From positions 1 through 19,066 of the forward strand of contig JAAVAA010000092.1 of the NCBI GenBank assembly GCA_014804285.1: a stretch of DNA of 19,066 nt, given 5' to 3'. This DNA comes from Lachnospiraceae bacterium (GTDB taxonomy: Bacteria; Bacillota; Clostridia; Lachnospirales; Lachnospiraceae). The position numbers were made by a program, and so were the translations under genes. The notes beneath the pieces are model-generated. The model was given only the letters and a program-made list of their open reading frames with translations, was not told the DNA's origin and searched no databases. How positions within the stretch are numbered: position 1 is the stretch's first letter; every line of letters begins with the position of its first letter. This document shows, piece after piece, positions 13,419-19,066 of the stretch.

Positions 13419-15614
13419 ATGAGCAGTAAGCAGATCGATAGCAATATGCAGGAAAATGTTTTGATTTACGGAGATTTATTTAAGCCGGAGAAGAATGTAA
13501 AGGTTATTAAGAAGGATGGCAGTCTGGAAGCGTTTAATGTACAGAAGGTTATTGATGCCGTAGGAAAGAGTGCATACAGGGCATTAACCAAATTTACAGA
13601 CGAGGAAAAGAAGCACATCTGTCAATATGTAGTGGACAAGGTTAATGAGCTGGAAGAGGATCAGATTCCGATTCCGATTATGCATAATATTGTTGAAAGT
13701 GCACTGGAAGATGTAAAACCTATCGTAGCGAAAAGCTATCGGGATTATCGAAATTATAAACAGGACTTTGTACGCATGATGGATGACGTATACAAAAAGA
13801 GTCAATCCATTATGTACGTGGGTGACAAGGAAAATGCCAATACGGACAGCGCCCTTGTCTCCACAAAGAGAAGTCTGATCTTTAATCAGTTTAACAAAGA
13901 GCTGTATCAGAAATTTTTCATGACAACAGAGGAAATTCAGGCATGCCGTGACGGTTATATTTATGTGCATGATATGTCAGCAAGACGTGACACCATGAAC
14001 TGCTGTCTTTTTGACGTGTCAAGTGTGCTCACGGGCGGCTTTGAGATGGGCAATATCTGGTATAATGAGCCGAAGACATTGGATGTAGCCTTTGATGTTA
14101 TCGGTGATATTGTACTAAGTGCGGCAAGCCAGCAGTACGGAGGATTTACCGTTCCTGAAGTAGATAAGATCTTAGAGCCTTACGCGGAAAAGACCTATCA
14201 GAAAAGCCTGCAGAAATATGAAAGACTGGGAATCGATAAGGAAAGTGCACAGGCGGAAGCATATGCCGATGTAAAGCGCGAATTTGAACAGGGATTCCAA
14301 GGCTGGGAATACAAATTCAATACAGTAGCTTCCAGCCGTGGTGATTATCCATTTATCACTGTGACAGCAGGAATCGGAAGAGGGGAATTTGCAAAGTTAG
14401 CTACCATTTCTCTTTTGAATGTCAGAAGAAAGGGACAAGGGAAGAAGGATTGTAAAAAACCGGTTCTTTTCCCTAAAATCGTCTTTTTATATGATGAGAA
14501 CCTTCACGGACCGGGGAAGGAGCTTGAGGATGTATTTGATGCAGGTGTTCAGTGCTCAGCTAAGACCATGTATCCGGATTGGCTTTCTCTTACCGGAAAG
14601 GGCTATATTGCAAGTATGTATAAGCAATATGGAAAGGTAATCTCACCTATGGGGTGCAGAGCTTTTCTTTCGCCTTGGTATGAAAGAGGAGGAATGCATC
14701 CGGCGGATGACAACGATGCGCCTATCTTTGTGGGACGTTTTAATATTGGAGCGGTTTCCCTGCATCTGCCAATGATCCTTGCAAAATCAAAGCAGGAGAG
14801 CCGGGATTTTTATGAGGTTCTGGATTATTACTTAAATCTGATCCGTCAGCTTCATATCCGGACCTATGCATATCTTGGTGAAATGCGTGCGTCTACCAAT
14901 CCACTGGCTTATTGTGAAGGCGGATTCCTTGGAGGTCATTTAAAGCTTTCAGATAAGATTAAGCCAATTCTGAAGTCGGCAACCGCAAGCTTTGGTATTA
15001 CTGCTTTTAATGAGCTTCAGGAATTATATAATGGCAAGTCTCTGGTTGAGGATGGACAGTTTGCCCTTGAGGTACTCGAACACATCAATCAGAAAATTAA
15101 CGAGTTTAAAGAAGAGGACGGAAATTTATATGCGATTTACGGAACGCCGGCAGAGAGTTTATGTGGTCTGCAGGTAAAGCAGTTCCGTGCAAAGTATGGA
15201 ATTATTGAAGGGGTTTCAGACAGGGAATACGTGTCCAACAGCTTCCACTGTCATGTTTCAGAGGATATTACGCCTATTCAGAAGCAGGATCTGGAATATC
15301 GCTTCTGGGAGCTTTCGAATGGCGGCAAGATCCAGTATGTAAAATATCCTATCGATTATAACATTGATGCCATCAAGACTCTGATTCGAAGGGCAATGGA
15401 TATGGGATTTTATGAGGGTGTCAACCTTTCACTGGCATATTGTGACGACTGTGGCCATCAGGAGCTTGAAATGGATGTATGTCCGGTATGCGGAAGCAAG
15501 AATCTGACTAAGATCGAGCGTATGAATGGGTATTTGTCTTATTCAAGAGTTCATGGAGATACCCGGCTGAATGAAGCAAAGATGGCAGAGATTGCAGAAA
15601 GGAAGAGCATGTAA
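13419..15614 (+). CDS. nrdD: Anaerobic (class III) ribonucleoside-triphosphate reductase
   Basis: Reduces NTPs to dNTPs using an oxygen-sensitive glycyl radical. Layout (731 residues from this start): ATP-cone allosteric domain about 25-120 (VKVIKKDGSLEAF...); the large ten-stranded barrel with active-site cysteine in MGCRAFLSPW (about 413); a C-terminal four-cysteine zinc site (C675, C678, C688, C691; CDDCG...CPVCG); and the glycyl radical motif RMNGYLS with Gly at about 704. The motif differs from the RVCGYLG of the E. coli enzyme, pointing to another NrdD subtype. GGAGGA (13403-13408) lies 10 nt before ATG 13419; ATG 13401, behind AGGGGA, is a real alternative adding six residues. It is followed 3 bp later by its activase. 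The promoter and tandem NrdR-like boxes suggest repression when dNTPs are plentiful. Confidence 0.97.
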   Translation: MSSKQIDSNMQENVLIYGDLFKPEKNVKVIKKDGSLEAFNVQKVIDAVGKSAYRALTKFTDEEKKHICQYVVDKVNELEEDQIPIPIMHNIVESALEDVKPIVAKSYRDYRNYKQDFVRMMDDVYKKSQSIMYVGDKENANTDSALVSTKRSLIFNQFNKELYQKFFMTTEEIQACRDGYIYVHDMSARRDTMNCCLFDVSSVLTGGFEMGNIWYNEPKTLDVAFDVIGDIVLSAASQQYGGFTVPEVDKILEPYAEKTYQKSLQKYERLGIDKESAQAEAYADVKREFEQGFQGWEYKFNTVASSRGDYPFITVTAGIGRGEFAKLATISLLNVRRKGQGKKDCKKPVLFPKIVFLYDENLHGPGKELEDVFDAGVQCSAKTMYPDWLSLTGKGYIASMYKQYGKVISPMGCRAFLSPWYERGGMHPADDNDAPIFVGRFNIGAVSLHLPMILAKSKQESRDFYEVLDYYLNLIRQLHIRTYAYLGEMRASTNPLAYCEGGFLGGHLKLSDKIKPILKSATASFGITAFNELQELYNGKSLVEDGQFALEVLEHINQKINEFKEEDGNLYAIYGTPAESLCGLQVKQFRAKYGIIEGVSDREYVSNSFHCHVSEDITPIQKQDLEYRFWELSNGGKIQYVKYPIDYNIDAIKTLIRRAMDMGFYEGVNLSLAYCDDCGHQELEMDVCPVCGSKNLTKIERMNGYLSYSRVHGDTRLNEAKMAEIAERKSM

Positions 15615-15617
15615 GTA

Positions 15618-16127
15618 ATGAGATATCACAATATTACCAAGGATGATATGTTGAATGGAGACGGACTTCGGGTAGTGCTCTGGGTGGCAGGATGTTCCCA
15701 TTGCTGCAAAGAATGTCAAAATCCGATTACATGGGATCCGGCAGGAGGCCTTCCTTTTGATGAAGAAGCAAAACAGGAAATTTTTGACCAGCTTGATAAA
15801 TCCTATATTTCTGGAATTACTTTTTCGGGAGGAGATCCGCTTCATGCGGCAAACCGCCTTGATGCCAGAAATCTGATGGCGGAAATCAAGCAAAAATATC
15901 CGGATAAAACAATCTGGTTATATACCGGTGACAGTTGGGAAAATATCATGCACTATGCGATCATGCAGTATGTGGATGTTGTTGTAGACGGTGAATTTCA
16001 GGTTGATAAAAAAGATAACAAACTTCTCTGGAAGGGAAGCAGTAATCAACGGGTAATCGATGTTAAAAGTACATTGAAGCAGACAGATCCTTCTGTTCCT
16101 ATTCTTCACTGTGGTGATTACGCATAG
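15618..16127 (+). CDS. nrdG: Anaerobic ribonucleotide reductase activating protein (radical SAM)
   Basis: A 169-residue radical-SAM activase that installs the glycyl radical on NrdD, cleaving S-adenosylmethionine to methionine and 5'-deoxyadenosine. Seen: the CxxxCxxC 4Fe-4S motif in GCSHCCKECQNP (with an extra cysteine inside), the GG(D/E) motif SGGDPLH for SAM binding, WLYTGDSWE, and the late strand VDVVVDGEF. Size and motif order are those of NrdG rather than PflA, which is longer. The start ATG is 3 bp after the nrdD stop, with AGGAAGAG inside the nrdD end as ribosome binding site, so the two are translated together. No anomalies are seen. Confidence 0.97.
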   Translation: MRYHNITKDDMLNGDGLRVVLWVAGCSHCCKECQNPITWDPAGGLPFDEEAKQEIFDQLDKSYISGITFSGGDPLHAANRLDARNLMAEIKQKYPDKTIWLYTGDSWENIMHYAIMQYVDVVVDGEFQVDKKDNKLLWKGSSNQRVIDVKSTLKQTDPSVPILHCGDYA

Positions 16128-16138
16128 GGGAAAAGAAA

Positions 16139-16573
16139 ATGGAAACCATTAAGATTAAATATTTTACGGATAAAATTGAGAAGCTGACATATATAGACGG
16201 AAAGTCCGATTGGATTGACCTGCGCGCTGCAAAGGATGTGGATTTGAAGCAAGGTGAATATACATTGATACCGCTTGGTGTAGCTATGGAGCTGCCGAAA
16301 GGATATGAAGCGCATATTGTTCCGAGAAGCTCAACCTTTAAGAATTTTGGCGTCATACAGACAAACCATCAGGGTGTCGTTGATGGATCCTACTGCGGAG
16401 ATAATGATCAGTGGCATATGCCGGTATACGCAGTGCGGGATACGCATATTTCCTGTAATGACCGGATCTGTCAGTTCCGGATTGTGGAAAATCAGCCAAA
16501 AATAAATTTTGAAGAAGTAAACTCCCTGGAGGGTACAGATCGGGGCGGATTTGGAAGTACCGGAAAACAGTAG
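16139..16573 (+). CDS. dut: dUTP diphosphatase (trimeric dUTPase)
   Basis: Hydrolyses dUTP to dUMP and pyrophosphate, keeping uracil out of DNA and feeding dTMP synthesis. All five dUTPase motifs are visible in this 144-residue protein: I DLRA (27-30), II PRSS (62-65), III GVVDGSYCGDND (79-90, catalytic D82), IV DRICQFRI (108-115), and V RGGFGSTG (135-142). Motif III is unusual: the common YRGE is YCGDND, slightly longer and with a cysteine. The start has AGGGGA 7-8 nt upstream and is 11 bp after nrdG. Placing dut behind nrdDG links dNTP synthesis with dUTP removal. The operon ends in the long hairpin that also covers the next gene's start region. Confidence 0.95.
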   Translation: METIKIKYFTDKIEKLTYIDGKSDWIDLRAAKDVDLKQGEYTLIPLGVAMELPKGYEAHIVPRSSTFKNFGVIQTNHQGVVDGSYCGDNDQWHMPVYAVRDTHISCNDRICQFRIVENQPKINFEEVNSLEGTDRGGFGSTGKQ

Positions 16574-16589
16574 CCCCAATGTATCATTT

Positions 16590-16619
16590 GTATAAAAAAG
16601 CTCTTTTTGCTGCATAATG
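16590..16619 (+). promoter_or_regulatory. Sigma-G-like promoter of the germination gene, nested in a hairpin
   Basis: GTATA (16590-16594) fits the sigma-G -35 consensus GHATR fully. After 18 bp, CATAATG (16613-16619) fits the -10 consensus CATWHTA at 6 of 7 positions. The predicted start, about 16626, falls in the loop of the hairpin at 16594-16654. Sigma-G is the late forespore factor that drives germination receptor and spoVA genes in Bacillus, so the target gene fits. Confidence 0.65.
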
Positions 16620-16654
16620 CTATTAAATGCATTGTGAGTGGAAGGAGCTTTTTT
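16594..16654 (+). terminator. Long hairpin: dut terminator that sequesters the next gene's ribosome binding site
   Basis: An outer arm of 18 pairs (16594-16611 with 16637-16654; 14 Watson-Crick, 4 G-T), one bulged G (16612), then 8 inner pairs (16613-16620 with 16629-16636) and an 8-nt loop (16621-16628). The outermost A6/T6 and GCTC/GAGC give an intrinsic-terminator shape ending in six T. The Shine-Dalgarno GGAAGGAG (16640-16647) of the germination gene lies wholly in the 3' arm, and the T-run touches its ATG (16655). Confidence 0.8.
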
Positions 16655-18073
16655 ATGACCTCTGAAAAAATGAGTACATCACTTTCTGAAAATATGAATT
16701 ATTTTAATGAAAGGCTTTCCGTGGATACCAATTTTGACATCGTATATCGTGTGATCAAGATTGGCGGACGGGATGCCTGTATGTATTTTATTGACGGTTT
16801 TTGTAAAGATGAGCTGATGCAGAAAATGCTGCAGTATTTTATGGACATCACAGAGGAAGAAATGCCCGTAGATGTCCATGAAATGTCAAAGACAAGTCTG
16901 CCTTATGTAGAGGTGGATCTTCAGGATAGTTGGGAAAAGATTGTATATTTTGTTATGTCCGGTGTTTTTGCATTATTTATTGACGGCTATGATAGGTGTC
17001 TTTTGATTGATTCCAGAACCTATCCGTCAAGAGGTGTGGAGGAACCGGAAAAGGATAAGGTGCTCAGGGGATCTAAGGATGGATTTGTGGAAACAATCGT
17101 ATTTAATACGGCGTTGATTCGAAGAAGGATTCGCAGCACGGAACTGCGAATGGAAATGCTGCAGGCAGGAAAAAGTTCTAAGACGGATATTGTTTTGTGC
17201 TATATGGATAACCGGGTGGATCATGTATTTTTAAATCAGATCAAGGAACGGATCGGACAAATTAAGGTGGATGCGCTCACTATGAATCAGGAAAGTCTGG
17301 CAGAATGCCTTTACCAGAAAAAATGGTATAATCCTTTTCCTAAATTTAAGTTTACGGAACGCCCGGATACTGCCTCTGCACAGATATTAGAGGGGGATAT
17401 TGTAATTTTGGTGGATAATTCTCCTTCGGCAATGATTACGCCGACCTCTATTTTTGATGTTGTGGAGGAAGCGGATGATTATTACTTTCCGCCAATCACG
17501 GGAACGTATCTGCGGCTTTCCAGATTTTTGATTGCTATATTGACGTATTTGGTAACACCGACCTTCTTGCTGTTGATGCAGAATCCTCAGTGGATACCTG
17601 CCGGTTTTGAATTTATTGCAGTGAAGGATGTGACAAATATTCCGCTGATCTGGCAGTTTCTGATACTGGAGCTTGCGCTGGACGGGCTTCGGCTGGCTGC
17701 GGTAAACACCCCTAATATGCTCAGTACTCCGCTTAGTGTTATGGCAGCGCTTGTTTTAGGTGAATTTTCGGTAAACAGCGGCTGGTTTAACTCGGAAGTC
17801 ATGCTGTATATGGCTTTTGTGGCAATTGCAAATTATACACAGGCAAGCTATGAGCTTAGCTATGCAATTAAATTCATGCGTATTATCAATTTAGTTCTTA
17901 CTGCAATATTTGGAATATGGGGATATATTGGAGCTATTGTTTTGCTTATTGTGGCGATTGCCACCAACAAAACCGTTTCCGGAAAAAGTTATATCTATCC
18001 GTTGTTTCCTTTGAACTTAAAACAGCTGTCCAAACGCTTGTTAAGAAAGCGGCTTCCGGGAGCAAAAGAATAG
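16655..18073 (+). CDS. Spore germination protein, GerA/SpoVAF family (A-subunit type)
   Basis: A 472-residue inner-spore-membrane protein. Layout: a hydrophilic N-terminal domain (about 1-280) with the family segments FDIVYRVIKIGGRDACMYF, TEFxxxxIRRR-like ETIVFNTALIRRRIR and ILEGDIVILVDNSPSAMITP; then about five membrane segments (about 290-310, 328-350, 355-370, 382-400, 410-437) with the conserved SMDPPR-region counterpart replaced by ITGTYLRLSRF. It ends in a basic tail (SKRLLRKRLPG). No B (transporter) or C (lipoprotein) subunit gene follows, which favours a SpoVAF-like stand-alone member over a full tricistronic nutrient receptor; I therefore give no symbol. ATG 16655 has GGAAGGAG 7 nt upstream; the in-frame ATG at 16607 lies inside the hairpin arm without a site. 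A sigma-G-like promoter precedes it. Confidence 0.9.
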   Translation: MTSEKMSTSLSENMNYFNERLSVDTNFDIVYRVIKIGGRDACMYFIDGFCKDELMQKMLQYFMDITEEEMPVDVHEMSKTSLPYVEVDLQDSWEKIVYFVMSGVFALFIDGYDRCLLIDSRTYPSRGVEEPEKDKVLRGSKDGFVETIVFNTALIRRRIRSTELRMEMLQAGKSSKTDIVLCYMDNRVDHVFLNQIKERIGQIKVDALTMNQESLAECLYQKKWYNPFPKFKFTERPDTASAQILEGDIVILVDNSPSAMITPTSIFDVVEEADDYYFPPITGTYLRLSRFLIAILTYLVTPTFLLLMQNPQWIPAGFEFIAVKDVTNIPLIWQFLILELALDGLRLAAVNTPNMLSTPLSVMAALVLGEFSVNSGWFNSEVMLYMAFVAIANYTQASYELSYAIKFMRIINLVLTAIFGIWGYIGAIVLLIVAIATNKTVSGKSYIYPLFPLNLKQLSKRLLRKRLPGAKE

Positions 18074-18078
18074 TTTGA

Positions 18079-18107
18079 TTGTAATTTAAAAAAAAGAATG
18101 ATAGAAT
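18079..18107 (+). promoter_or_regulatory. Candidate promoter of the DegV gene
   Basis: TTGTAA (18079-18084), 17 bp, TAGAAT (18102-18107): four and five of six consensus positions. The predicted start is near 18114, ahead of AGGAGGTG (18128-18135). No terminator is visible between the germination gene and this point, so read-through is also possible. Confidence 0.5.
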
Positions 18108-18139
18108 AGTACAGAAACTTTTTTATCAGGAGGTGTACT

Positions 18140-19012
18140 ATGGAATCATTTAAGATTATTACCAATACAACAGCAGATCTGCCGATGGATTATATAAATG
18201 AGCATCAGCTTGGGCTTGTTTATTTTAACTATACAATGGATGGAAATTCCTATGGAAAAGATGCATCGCTTGACTGGAAGGAGTTTTACCGGTTTATGAG
18301 GGAAGAAGGAAAGATGCCCACAACCTCTCAGGTGAATCCGGAGCAGTATAAAGAATATTTTACAGAATTTTTAAAGGAAAACAGTCAGCTTTTATATATT
18401 TCTTTCTCTTCGGGGCTCAGCGGTTCCTGCTCCAATGCTATGCTGGCGGCCCAGGAGCTTATGGAAGAGAGAGAGGACTGTAAGATTTTGGTTGTGGATT
18501 CTAAGTGTGCTTCCATGGGAGAAGGATTGTTTGTTCATAAAGCAATACAAAAAAAACTGCATGGAAGTTCCTTAGAAGAGACGGCTGAATATCTGCGCGC
18601 TTTAGTTCCCCATCTGACTCATGTATTCACGGTGGATGATCTGAATCATCTTTACCGCGGAGGACGAGTAAGTAAAACAGCAGCAATTGTGGGGACGATT
18701 GCAGGTATTAAGCCAATTCTTCAAGTAGATGACGAGGGACATCTGATCCCGATTTCAAAAACACGGGGCAGAAAGAAATCGTTAAATTCACTGGTGGATT
18801 ATATGGAGGAAAAGACGAAAGGCTGCCTTGATAAAAATGATATTATATTTATCAGCCACGGTGATGCTCTGGAAGATGCAGAGTATGTAAAAAAAGAAAT
18901 TGAGAAACGTTTTGGAATAAATAAGTTTCTGATCAATCATATAGGTCCTACGATTGGTGCACACTCCGGACCCGGCACCATAGCGCTGTTTTTTGAGGGA
19001 AATTCACGTTAA
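18140..19012 (+). CDS. DegV family (FakB-like) fatty-acid-binding protein
   Basis: A 290-residue cytosolic two-domain protein. Seen: N-terminal ITNTTADLP; lipid-head-group loop TTSQ (61-64); SFSSGLSGS (88-96); the GGRVS motif (174-178); IKPILQVD; and the C-terminal HSGPGTIALFF. All are hallmarks of the DegV/FakB fold that buries one fatty acid. In characterised FakAB systems the FakA kinase phosphorylates the bound acid for use in phospholipid synthesis; FakA is not in this window, and which acid is bound is unknown. Clostridia usually carry several DegV paralogues. A strong AGGAGGTG lies 4 nt before the ATG. The 18-bp gap to the following start contains a GGGGG ribosome binding site but no terminator. 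Confidence 0.94.
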   Translation: MESFKIITNTTADLPMDYINEHQLGLVYFNYTMDGNSYGKDASLDWKEFYRFMREEGKMPTTSQVNPEQYKEYFTEFLKENSQLLYISFSSGLSGSCSNAMLAAQELMEEREDCKILVVDSKCASMGEGLFVHKAIQKKLHGSSLEETAEYLRALVPHLTHVFTVDDLNHLYRGGRVSKTAAIVGTIAGIKPILQVDDEGHLIPISKTRGRKKSLNSLVDYMEEKTKGCLDKNDIIFISHGDALEDAEYVKKEIEKRFGINKFLINHIGPTIGAHSGPGTIALFFEGNSR

Positions 19013-19030
19013 GATAAATGGGGGGATTAC

Positions 19031-19066
19031 ATGGTACGTTACAGGAAAGCACAGATTATCTGTCTG
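19031..19066 (+). CDS. Start of a further gene, cut by the window edge
   Basis: ATG 19031 is followed by 12 open codons (MVRYRKAQIICL) to the edge. A run of G (about 19020-19025) sits 5-10 nt upstream as a plausible ribosome binding site, and the gene would be 18 bp downstream of the DegV stop. Too short to identify. Confidence 0.5.
   Translation, partial: MVRYRKAQIICL

Noticed and set aside
1..19066. A hidden defence system, prophage, insertion sequence, CRISPR array, or tRNA/rRNA gene
   Set aside because: The tightly packed + strand genes account for nearly all the sequence; spacers are under 200 bp, and I saw no array-like repeats, transposase motifs, tRNA-like folds or likely minus-strand genes.

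Overview
The window looks like a chromosomal segment of a spore-forming anaerobic Firmicute, most likely a Lachnospiraceae-type Clostridium relative. The support is an AT-leaning genome with strong GGAGG-type ribosome binding sites, SpoIVA and a GerA-family germination protein, an oxygen-sensitive class III ribonucleotide reductase, a DegV protein, and tight co-directional gene packing. All sixteen well-supported genes lie on the + strand, and about 97% of the window is coding or short regulatory spacer. I see no mobile elements, CRISPR arrays, rRNA or tRNA genes.

Layout. (1) 1-2315: the C-terminal part of a GH74-like Asp-box glycoside hydrolase entering from the left edge, overlapped by a YgjP-type zinc metallopeptidase (TAATG junction), then a cysteine-cluster (YkgJ-like) protein. 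(2) 2323-3895: spoIVA with a near-perfect sigma-E promoter and its own terminator. (3) 3925-6603: a nucleoside-salvage operon: trimeric purine nucleoside phosphorylase, cytidine deaminase, and an MTA/SAH/5'-deoxyadenosine deaminase. (4) 6651-10320: a chemoreceptor, a membrane-anchored MutS-type ATPase and a 51-residue membrane protein, closed by a strong terminator that covers the last gene's stop codon. (5) 10376-13241: an overlapping trio of YjjG-like HAD phosphatase, WYL-domain regulator and class I/II aminotransferase. (6) 13295-16573: nrdD-nrdG-dut, an anaerobic dNTP-supply operon with a consensus housekeeping promoter followed by two tandem sites resembling NrdR boxes. (7) 16590-18073: a GerA/SpoVAF-family germination protein. 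(8) 18140-19012: a DegV fatty-acid-binding protein, then the first 12 codons of a further gene at the right edge.

Most gene families are ordinary; the regulatory DNA is more interesting. The best observation is the 61-nt dut/germination-gene junction. A hairpin of about 26 bp can act as terminator for the nrd-dut operon and buries the germination gene's ribosome binding site in its 3' arm. A sigma-G-like promoter sits inside the 5' arm and is placed to start transcription in the hairpin loop. Read-through RNA from the growth operon should therefore be terminated or untranslatable, while forespore RNA would lack the 5' arm and expose the site. This would be an economical compartment switch. 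The next best are the tandem NrdR-like boxes, whose centres are 30 bp apart, and the textbook sigma-E promoter of spoIVA.

Functionally, NrdD/NrdG/Dut make and clean up dNTPs under anoxia. NrdG chemistry releases 5'-deoxyadenosine, which the deaminase plus phosphorylase pair in the salvage operon could recycle. SpoIVA and the germination protein represent the two ends of the spore life cycle.
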